A program made the position numbers and the translations under genes. Below are positions 57,361-64,000 of a stretch of DNA of 64,000 nucleotides, in pieces (positions within the stretch are counted from its first letter, which is position 1; each line of letters opens with the position of its first letter). Source of the DNA: Constantimarinum furrinae. Its GTDB lineage: Bacteria; Bacteroidota; Bacteroidia; Flavobacteriales; Flavobacteriaceae. The notes beneath the pieces were generated by a model, which saw only the letters and a program-made list of their open reading frames with translations, searched no databases and was not told where the DNA came from. The stretch is taken from contig NZ_CP052909.1 of the NCBI RefSeq assembly GCF_014295415.1, forward strand, positions 1,860,001 to 1,924,000, written 5' to 3'.

Positions 57361-57711
57361 TTAGGTATATAAAAACGCCCAGTAGATCAGTGCTAATTGA
57401 AGCGGAAGTCTTAGAATGAGCACCCACTTCGGAAGCTTTAACGAGGCATGCTCGTTTTGAAGCATATAGAGGTGTACCGGGATAAATAATATGAGTAAAC
57501 CAATGATTCCCCAAGCTGCTATAATTTGAGTTTCGGGATTTAAAAGCATCAAACCGAAACACATTTCGGCGATCCCGCTAACAATGACCAAAGTCTTAGG
57601 ATCGGGGAAGTACGACGGAATAATACGTTCATAGATCTTTGGTGTCCTAAAATGGTTAGCACCAGCCAGGAGAAATAGAAAACCAAGAAGATATTGATGC
57701 CAGGGTAACAT
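57361..57711 (-). CDS. DoxX family membrane protein
   Basis: 116 residues from the ATG at 57709-57711 (MLPWHQYLLGFLFLLAGANH); the frame extends further up but the preferred start gives the conserved N-terminus. Four predicted helices, with FRTPKIYERIIPSYFPDP and VSGIAEMCFGLMLL characteristic of DoxX/MauE-like proteins. Function not established. It shares an operon with alkB, one base apart, with a TACTTTTG element upstream on the minus strand (57736-57743). Confidence 0.82.
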   Translation of the reverse strand: MLPWHQYLLGFLFLLAGANHFRTPKIYERIIPSYFPDPKTLVIVSGIAEMCFGLMLLNPETQIIAAWGIIGLLILFIPVHLYMLQNEHASLKLPKWVLILRLPLQLALIYWAFLYT

Positions 57712-57735
57712 ATTACTGTTTTTATCAAGGAAGAT

Positions 57736-57743
57736 CAAAAGTA
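57736..57743 (-). promoter_or_regulatory. putative doxX-alkB -7 element (TACTTTTG)
   Basis: On the minus strand TACTTTTG fits TAnnTTTG, 24 bases upstream of the DoxX start. Confidence 0.5.
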
Positions 57744-57857
57744 ATTCTTTTATTTATAATACCCCTTGTTTAGTTATGAACTGAAGGATGAGGGGAAAAT
57801 ATGCGGGGTATTAGTTCGTATTCCCAATATTATAAGTTATGTAACTCTTAAAATCAA

Positions 57858-57886
57858 AAACCCCCTTGGCGATGCCAAGGGGGTTT
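57858..57886 (-). terminator. terminator of the HYR-domain protein gene
   Basis: AAACCCCCTTGGC / GCCAAGGGGGTTT around GAT, 13 perfect pairs. On the minus strand it is followed by TTGATTTT and lies 25 bases after the stop at 57911. It is nearly symmetric and could work in both directions. Confidence 0.85.
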
Positions 57887-57910
57887 CTTTTTGGTTGGTT
57901 ACTCTATTGA

Positions 57911-60900
57911 TTACTCCTTGATCAATCGTTTTACAACGCTTGAGTTCTCACCGGTGATCTGTACCACGTACACCCCTGATGATAAACCTGAAATATCAAT
58001 CACTTTCTCCTGCTGCATATCTCTAAGATCGATGGTGCTTATTAGCTTTCCATTCACATCATAGATCTGTGCATTGTTCAGTAAAAGGTTAGATCCATTA
58101 GAGATCCTTACCTCGTTCTGTGCAGGGTTAGGATACATCACAATGGCGTTGCTTAGCTCACTGTCTTCGTTTCCTAAGATGCTCTCTACTGTAAGTTCGA
58201 AGGTACAGCAGTTTTCATTACCATACTCATCGGTTGCACATACCTGTACATTGTAAACTCCGTCTGGAATCTGAGAACCTGCTGCAGGATCCTGAGAGAA
58301 TACTGTTACAGGATCGGTACAGTTGTCAAGAGCTGTAGCCTCTCCCGTAGCGAAGTAATCCGGTACGGTATAGAACAAGTTTCCTGGTCCCGGATCCACG
58401 GTTTGATCTGCAGGACAAGTAACATCCGGTCCTAACAGATCTACAACCGTAAGGGTCGCAGTACAGGAAGCAAGGTTTCCACTTGGATCTGCTACAAACA
58501 GCGTCACTGTAATTGGTGTTCCAATATCATCACAACTTACATCGGTAACATCGGTAGCAAGTACAGCAAGACCACAGGCCTCAATTGTATTAGCAACGTC
58601 TACAAATGCTTGTGGATCTACCATTGCGGTACCGTCGGCACCCAATTCGATAGTTACATCCTGACAAACAAGTATAGGATCGGTGTCATCGATCACGTTT
58701 ACTGTTGCGATACATGAAGACTCATTTCCACTTGGATCTGTAGCAAAGACTTCAATAAAGTTTTCACCTACATCATCACATGTGAAATCTATGGTAGTAG
58801 AGGGTGCTCCTCCGGCATTATAATGAATGTTTCCATTAAACACACGAGGCTGGAAAAGACCACCTGCAGTGAACGAATCCTTAGCTCCACCTTCCAAAAA
58901 TTCGATATTAGCATCAGAAGCCCATACATTTCCAACACCTGTACCATTGGTATATTCGAGTCCGCCGACTCCGGTAGGGTCAGTAGGTCGAATATAGAAG
59001 GCATGAGTCTCGCCTGCAGCCATGACATAATTTAAAGTTAAGTTAAGAGGTGTTGGTGTATTTACGGCGTTAGTGGTCACCGTAGTTGTTGTAAGTAATG
59101 TCCATGCCGCGGCATTGGTTTCATTTCCTACCCAAGTTCCACTTTTCGCATAAATTTCAAGCTCTAAATTTATACCGGCTCCGTTTTCAGAGTTTATATC
59201 GAAACTTTGCACAGTTGCGTCATTTAGTGCATTGATATCAAAGAAGTTTCCGAAACTTCTGTTACCTCCTGCAAAACCTGTATTCAATGTAGCGGGAACC
59301 GGAGCACCGCCTGAGGCAGTAACTGTAACAGGACCACAGTTATCTGAGGTTGAAGCCACCAGACTCGATACTGGAATACTGGCCATACCATTGGCATCGA
59401 GTACAACGTCAACCGGTGTTCCACCAGCTGTGCTGTAAATCAATCTTAACTCGAGGAAGTCTCCACCACATAGCGTTAGATTGATATTTCCGGCCACATC
59501 GGTACCGGTAAAGTCGATCATACCGTCGGCTGCCCACGCATCGATCATGGCCGCAGGAATAGTAAAGGTTTCCAAAAGGGTAGTATTACATTGATCGGCA
59601 AACACTCCTGTCGCACCAATCATACCGGTAGTGTTGGAGTCTTCATCAGTAATGGTCCAAGCCTCTTCATTACCACCTGTACCGTCTATATCACCAAATG
59701 TTCTTACCTCTAAGGTAGCATCTCCCGCAGCACCTACCGGAGTTCCGGTAAAGCTAAACGTATTAGTGCTCATTAAGGCCGGATTAGTTATAGTAATCGT
59801 TTGGTCGTACGTACCGGGTGCACCCAAACAAGTAATTGTTGGGGCCTCAATATCATTAACCGTAACGTTAAAAGTACACTGTACTGTATTACCACCGGCA
59901 TCAGTATATTCTAATGTGGTAAGGGTAGTACCAACAGGGAAAACGTCGCCACTTGGAAAACCGGTAACTACTGTATACATCACTGAAGATGTGTTTATCT
60001 CGTAGCGTACAGTTCCATTCCATATTCTCGGGCTAAATACACTTCCTGTAAACGGTACGTTGGTCGCTTGGCCCAAAGCAATTGAAAGATCTGCGTTCGA
60101 GAAATTTTCATTAGATCCATTACCATTTGTATATTCATGACCGTGAGAAGCATCCATTACTAAAGCGATACCATATGTAGTATTCGCATTCAGAGTAACT
60201 GGATTGTCCAGAACAGCCACAGAAGGAGTATCTTCAGGATTTCCGGTACCAGATCCAACAGCCACCGGTGCGCCCCATGCAGCCGCATTGGTTTCGTTCC
60301 CAACCGATGAACCTACTAAAGTGTAAACATCCATAGAGAAAGGAGCACCAGTTCCGGCGATATTTATATCTAGTTCAGTGATCATAATATTTTGAGGACC
60401 TACTGTAATATCAAAATAGACCGCACCTCCATCACTTCCTCCATTATTGCTTCCAAATATTGTTGAAAGCTCATCGGTAACTATTCCTCCACCGGAGAAA
60501 CAATTATCCATTAAAATGGGATCCGGATAATCTACTACGGCTCCACATATTCCCGGATCGTTATCCACTGTGATATCTGCCGGACAGTCAAATTGGGTTG
60601 GAGGCTCATTATCCACCACAGTTATTGTAAACTGACAGGTAGAGGAATCTCCATCCTGATCTGTGGCAGTAAATTCTATAATCGTATCTCCAACAGGAAA
60701 GGCACTACCGGATGGTGGTCCCATAGTTTGTGTAATAGTAACCGGTCCGCCATCGGGATCAACGGCAGAGGCGTTTCCAAAGTTAACAACCGCAGAACAT
60801 TGTCCCGCATCATTGTTTACCATGATGTCCATCGGACAAGATATAATTGGTGCTGTTACACATCTGAAGATCTGAAAATGATCGATCGAGGTATCCGATT

Positions 60901-61540
60901 CGAAAGTCGAGATTGCCCCGTTCCCTTCGGTCATACATATTTGGATGGTAGCTAAACCTCCTGCATAAGCGTCGAGGCTAAAAGTACCTTGTAACCAAGG
61001 GTCGAATTGTCCGGTCTGTTGTTGACCACTCACAATAAATTCCTGAGTACCATTTACATTGATAATCAGGTCGCCTATATTGTCACCAAACATATAGTAC
61101 CAGAAGGAAGCTTGTAATGGCGCCGATTCTGCTGTAAGGTCCACAGTAGTAGACATACAATGGGTTTCGCCCGCCAGTGTAAAGGAGCCTTCAAGGAAAA
61201 TGTATTCCGGTCCTGCTGTTCCTTCCGGATTACATTCCGCGCCGGTTCCCCCGGACGGTGTATCCCCACCGGTACTTACGGTAAGGTCATTAGATCCACT
61301 TGTTCCAGGACCCGGAGGGGAATCTTCAGTAAACACACCAAACCCTCCATCGAAGGTTTCGGTGAACAAGGCATCTGCCTGCCCGCCAGGGAAGTTACAG
61401 GAAATTGCTCCCGGAGGATCCGGGAATCCGGCAGTAGGTGTACATTGCGCAAACAACTCACCTTGCCAGAATAATGTCAAGCCTAAGAAAAGCATACATG
61501 CTAAACTTAGACGATGATTCGTCAAAGTAATTTTTTTCAT
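57911..61540 (-). CDS. T9SS type A cargo: large HYR-domain surface protein
   Basis: 1209 residues. Signal peptide ends ELFAQ (about 32). Residues about 45-230 form a MAM/jelly-roll-like domain (TFDGGFGVF ... ASFWYYMFGDNIGD). HYR/Ig-like domains follow, marked by CPMDIMVNNDAGQCSAVVNF, FDCPADITVDNDPGICGAVV, and late copies (VCQDVTIELGADGTAMVDPQ, VTCPADQTVDPGPGN). Two copies of an approximately 150-residue module (shared SVGNETNAAAW/WVGNETNAAAW ... EYTNG ... FSPRIWNGTVRYEIN / FQPRVFNGNIHYN) are inserted after the DNC turn of two such domains. The C-terminus (IVMYPNPAQNEVRISNGS ... LSSGVYVVQITGENSSVVKR) is a type A T9SS sorting domain. Surface-attached or secreted; ligand unknown. Confidence 0.88.
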   Translation of the reverse strand: MKKITLTNHRLSLACMLFLGLTLFWQGELFAQCTPTAGFPDPPGAISCNFPGGQADALFTETFDGGFGVFTEDSPPGPGTSGSNDLTVSTGGDTPSGGTGAECNPEGTAGPEYIFLEGSFTLAGETHCMSTTVDLTAESAPLQASFWYYMFGDNIGDLIINVNGTQEFIVSGQQQTGQFDPWLQGTFSLDAYAGGLATIQICMTEGNGAISTFESDTSIDHFQIFRCVTAPIISCPMDIMVNNDAGQCSAVVNFGNASAVDPDGGPVTITQTMGPPSGSAFPVGDTIIEFTATDQDGDSSTCQFTITVVDNEPPTQFDCPADITVDNDPGICGAVVDYPDPILMDNCFSGGGIVTDELSTIFGSNNGGSDGGAVYFDITVGPQNIMITELDINIAGTGAPFSMDVYTLVGSSVGNETNAAAWGAPVAVGSGTGNPEDTPSVAVLDNPVTLNANTTYGIALVMDASHGHEYTNGNGSNENFSNADLSIALGQATNVPFTGSVFSPRIWNGTVRYEINTSSVMYTVVTGFPSGDVFPVGTTLTTLEYTDAGGNTVQCTFNVTVNDIEAPTITCLGAPGTYDQTITITNPALMSTNTFSFTGTPVGAAGDATLEVRTFGDIDGTGGNEEAWTITDEDSNTTGMIGATGVFADQCNTTLLETFTIPAAMIDAWAADGMIDFTGTDVAGNINLTLCGGDFLELRLIYSTAGGTPVDVVLDANGMASIPVSSLVASTSDNCGPVTVTASGGAPVPATLNTGFAGGNRSFGNFFDINALNDATVQSFDINSENGAGINLELEIYAKSGTWVGNETNAAAWTLLTTTTVTTNAVNTPTPLNLTLNYVMAAGETHAFYIRPTDPTGVGGLEYTNGTGVGNVWASDANIEFLEGGAKDSFTAGGLFQPRVFNGNIHYNAGGAPSTTIDFTCDDVGENFIEVFATDPSGNESSCIATVNVIDDTDPILVCQDVTIELGADGTAMVDPQAFVDVANTIEACGLAVLATDVTDVSCDDIGTPITVTLFVADPSGNLASCTATLTVVDLLGPDVTCPADQTVDPGPGNLFYTVPDYFATGEATALDNCTDPVTVFSQDPAAGSQIPDGVYNVQVCATDEYGNENCCTFELTVESILGNEDSELSNAIVMYPNPAQNEVRISNGSNLLLNNAQIYDVNGKLISTIDLRDMQQEKVIDISGLSSGVYVVQITGENSSVVKRLIKE

Positions 61541-61680
61541 AATAATTGTTGATTTTGAAATTCTGTTAAAGTTATGTAAAAATTAGCAGCTGTTCAAATA
61601 TATTTTCCTACTTCAACGGTAGAGCTTTAACCTACTTATTGTCACTATTTTAAAGAGGTTTCTTTTTTTATTAAAAACAA
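61541..61680 (-). promoter_or_regulatory. promoter region of the HYR protein gene
   Basis: On the minus strand it holds ACAATAAGTAGGT (61642 down to 61630), AGTAGGAAAATA (61612 to 61601) and an overlapping TATATTTG -7 element (61602 to 61595), 55 bases before the start codon. The two motif strings recur upstream of other surface genes in this window. Confidence 0.55.
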
Positions 61681-61705
61681 AAAAACCGCCGGAATGGCGG
61701 TTTTT
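61681..61705 (-). terminator. htpG terminator
   Basis: AAAAACCGCC / GGCGGTTTTT around GGAAT. On the minus strand it lies 23 bases after the htpG stop and is followed by T residues (TTTTTGTTTTTAATAAAA). Confidence 0.88.
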
Positions 61706-61727
61706 TAACACTTTAAAATAATAAATC

Positions 61728-63614
61728 TTACTTGATCATCTCATAACTTCTCTTAATAAACCGGGTCATCTCTTCACCTTTCAAAAGGTTCTTACTCAAC
61801 TTCGCCAGATCAAGTGCCTGAAGTACCAGACGTTCCTTTTTCTTTTTGGTCTTAGTATTCAGAATTTCAGAAACCAAAGGATGATTCGTATTAACTACAA
61901 GGTTGTAAATTTCCGGCATAGCCCCCATACCAAACATTCCACCACCGGTTTGCTGCATTTCTTTCATACGACGCATAAATTCCGGTTCAGTAATTATAAA
62001 GGGATTAGCATTACTGTCCATGGCCTCCAGCTTTACTGTAAACTTTTCCGAAGGAATCGTTTCTTTTAAAAAACCGGATAAAGTTTCCTTTTCATCATCA
62101 TTTAATTTAGATACTGCTTCTTCTTCTTTCTTAATAAGGGAGTCGATTGGATCACTGTCTACCCGAACAAATGAAATTTTCTCTTCCTTGGATTCGATTT
62201 TCTGAAGTAAATGTGAAACAATCGGCGAATCGAGGAGCAATACTTCATAACCCTTGGCTTTGGCCGCCTCGATATAGCTGTGCTGAGTTTCGGTATTGGA
62301 AGCATATAATACGACCAGCTTATCATCTTTATCCGTTTGAAGGTCTTTAATTTTTTCCTTTAATTCTGAAAAAGTAAAATAGGTGCCATCAACCGTTGGA
62401 TACAGAGCAAAATCCTGGGCTTTTTCATAGAATTTCTCCTCGGTAAGCATTCCGTATTCTATCACCATTTTAATATCGTTCCACTTCTTCTCGAAATCCT
62501 CACGATCGCTATTGAACAAACTCTTTAGTTTATCGGCGACTTTTCGGGTAATATAACTGGATATCTTCTTAACAGCTCCATCGGCCTGAAGATAGCTTCG
62601 GGATACATTTAATGGAATATCGGGACTATCGATCACTCCTCGTAGCATGGTTAAAAACTCAGGTACGATTCCCTCAACATTATCGGTAACGAATACCTGA
62701 TTTTGATACAGCTGAATCTTATCCTTCTGAATATTCATATCATTAGTCATCTTAGGGAAATACAATATTCCGGTAAGATTAAAAGGATAATCCACATTCA
62801 AATGGATGTTGAAGAGCGGCTCTTCAAACTGCATGGGGTAGAGCTCACGATAAAAACTTTTGTAATCCTCATCTTTAAGTTCGGTTGGCGCTTTTGTCCA
62901 TGCCGGATCAGGATTATTAATAATATTATCTACTTCTTTAGTGGGAGCAGGCTCTTCCTCTTTTGCGCCTTCAGGCTTGGAAAGTGTTTCAGTTTTAGTA
63001 CCGAATTTTATCGGTATTGGCATAAACTTATTGTACTTGACCAATAACTCCCGGATCCGGGACTCTTCCAGAAATTCGGTAGAATCTTCAGCAATGTGCA
63101 AAATGATCTCCGTTCCTCTATCTTCTTTACTGCTTTTTTCAATGATGTAGTTGGGTGACCCGTCACAAGTCCAGTGCACCGCAGGCTCGTCCTTGTAACT
63201 TTTAGTGATGATCTCCACTTTTTTGGCGACCATAAACGCAGAATAAAAGCCCAAACCGAAATGACCTATAATTCCGGCATCATCCCCATTCTTATCCTTG
63301 TACTTTTCAATAAATTCTTCAGCTCCCGAAAAAGCGATCTCGTTGATGTACTTCTCAACTTCTTCACGGGTCATTCCAATTCCCTGATCGATGATATGAA
63401 GTTGTTTTTTGTCCTTATCGATCTTCACTTCGATCTTTGGACTACCGTAATCTACCTTTGCTTCTCCAATATTGGTAAGGTGTTTCAGTTTTAAAGTAGC
63501 ATCTGTGGCATTCGAGACCAATTCACGTAAAAAGATCTCGTGGTCACTGTATAAAAACTTTTTAATAAGCGGAAAGATGTTCTCTACCGATACATTAATA
63601 GTTCCTTTACTCAT
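61728..63614 (-). CDS. htpG: molecular chaperone HtpG (Hsp90)
   Basis: 628 residues, full length. GHKL ATP site: LRELVSNATDATLKL (about 29-43), IIDQGIGMTREEV and GHFGLGFYSAFMVA. The middle domain contains SRSYLQADGAVKKISSYITR, and a C-terminal dimerisation part follows. A charged linker with EEEPAPTKEVDN (about 225-240) is typical of the Bacteroidota form. It assists folding under heat stress. Stand-alone; an ATGACA/TGTCAT palindrome lies 89 bases upstream. Confidence 0.97.
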   Translation of the reverse strand: MSKGTINVSVENIFPLIKKFLYSDHEIFLRELVSNATDATLKLKHLTNIGEAKVDYGSPKIEVKIDKDKKQLHIIDQGIGMTREEVEKYINEIAFSGAEEFIEKYKDKNGDDAGIIGHFGLGFYSAFMVAKKVEIITKSYKDEPAVHWTCDGSPNYIIEKSSKEDRGTEIILHIAEDSTEFLEESRIRELLVKYNKFMPIPIKFGTKTETLSKPEGAKEEEPAPTKEVDNIINNPDPAWTKAPTELKDEDYKSFYRELYPMQFEEPLFNIHLNVDYPFNLTGILYFPKMTNDMNIQKDKIQLYQNQVFVTDNVEGIVPEFLTMLRGVIDSPDIPLNVSRSYLQADGAVKKISSYITRKVADKLKSLFNSDREDFEKKWNDIKMVIEYGMLTEEKFYEKAQDFALYPTVDGTYFTFSELKEKIKDLQTDKDDKLVVLYASNTETQHSYIEAAKAKGYEVLLLDSPIVSHLLQKIESKEEKISFVRVDSDPIDSLIKKEEEAVSKLNDDEKETLSGFLKETIPSEKFTVKLEAMDSNANPFIITEPEFMRRMKEMQQTGGGMFGMGAMPEIYNLVVNTNHPLVSEILNTKTKKKKERLVLQALDLAKLSKNLLKGEEMTRFIKRSYEMIK

Positions 63615-63915
63615 AATTTTTATGTTTTGTTATTCCTCTACGGAACAGGTTATATTTCGTTCTGAAGAGATAATAGTCAAATAGAATACCAGACTATTTT
63701 TTATGACAGCTTGTCATTTATTGGAACTTTAACAAAACATTGTTTAATTCTTAAGATTCTTTATTAAACATTTTAATGATCTTTATATCATAATGATATG
63801 GGATTCAAGATTGCTATGAAAGAGTAATTGATACCCTATATTTTATTGGTTAGGTTGTTAGAGAAAGAGGAGCTTTTAGCTCCTCTTTTTTTTATGACAA
63901 TATGTTTAAACAAAA
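63615..63915. other. intergenic region upstream of htpG with palindrome and isolated terminator hairpin
   Basis: About 300 A/T-rich bases without a supportable gene. It contains ATGACA-GCT-TGTCAT (63703-63717), a possible operator for htpG, and the hairpin AAAGAGGAGCT / AGCTCCTCTTT (63864-63888) with eight T residues on the + strand. The hairpin may end the minus-strand gene at the right edge or a small + strand RNA. Confidence 0.6.
63864..63893. terminator. terminator-like hairpin, orientation uncertain
   Basis: 11-bp perfect stem with a three-base loop. The good T-tract is on the + strand, but the only adjacent gene that could use it ends on the minus strand 28 bases away, where the following sequence (CTCTAACAAC) is a poorer tail. 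Confidence 0.65.
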
Positions 63916-64000
63916 CTATTTTTTGATCTCATCTGTAACTTTTACCGTGTTTTCATCTCTGTTCTTTACATATTTTTCGAGCCAGCTATCCTGTTCCCAG
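63916..64000 (-). CDS. C-terminal end of an unidentified protein (5' part outside window)
   Basis: On the minus strand an open frame enters from the right edge and ends at TAG (63916-63918). The last residues read WEQDSWLEKYVKNRDE then NTVKVTDEIKK. This is too short to assign a family. The hairpin at 63864-63893 would be its terminator. Confidence 0.55.
   Translation of the reverse strand, partial: WEQDSWLEKYVKNRDENTVKVTDEIKK

Overview
The window reads as an ordinary chromosomal segment of a marine-type Flavobacteriaceae (Bacteroidota). The evidence is the A/T-leaning coding style, TAnnTTTG-type -7 promoter elements, type IX secretion system (T9SS) sorting domains (both type A and type B/gliding-associated), a PorP/SprF-family protein, and many Bacteroidota-typical families (DUF2851, DUF3467, DUF4369, YkgJ, SusD-free lipoproteins). 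No insertion sequence, prophage, CRISPR array or plasmid function was seen.

Layout. 1-5.2 kb: truncated SAM methyltransferase (-), cysteine-cluster protein (+), two envelope proteins (-), a NamZ/DUF1343 lipoprotein (-) divergent by 10 bp from an FtsX/LolE-type permease (+). 5.5-14.9 kb: metabolic and membrane genes on + (CBS/cysteine synthase, DUF202, DUF2851-PspC-K+ channel, AgcS symporter, HhH protein, acyl-CoA dehydrogenase, carboxypeptidase-like-domain protein). 15.0-30.7 kb: the information-processing core: rpsU, xerC-like recombinase, raiA/hpf, tRNA-Thr(TGT)-Tyr-Gly-Thr(GGT)-tuf, tRNA-Trp, secE, nusG, rplK, rplA, rplJ, rplL, rpoB, rpoC, DUF3467. The rpsU start is preceded by a 10-nt perfect Shine-Dalgarno sequence, which is very unusual for this phylum and matches the known bS21 autoregulation logic of Flavobacteriia.

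31-50.4 kb: an accessory surface locus. Two secreted proteins lie before convergent prfC. Then come a small secreted protein and a 3986-residue adhesin (VWA domain, about 26 DUF11/DUF7507-like repeats, type B T9SS C-terminus), followed by a PorP/SprF-family protein and an OmpA/PD40/TPR protein. The last three genes form the familiar T9SS type B cargo-partner-anchor set. Nine 378-bp repeat units in the adhesin are nearly identical in DNA and show multi-unit duplications. The next thirteen units carry two EF-hand-like loops each. The 3' end of the adhesin and the two following genes have visibly different base and codon use.

50.5-64 kb: idi-queD-manA operon, a small conserved protein, DUF4369 lipoprotein, DUF819 transporter, alpha/beta hydrolase, S1/P1 nuclease, doxX-alkB, a 1209-residue HYR-domain T9SS type A protein with two inserted modules, htpG, and the tail of an unidentified gene at the right edge.

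The strongest second-look items are the rpsU leader, the repeat structure and mosaic nature of the giant adhesin locus, a shared TAAGTAGG/AGTAGGAAAATA motif upstream of three surface-protein genes, and the repeat-rich tRNA spacers.
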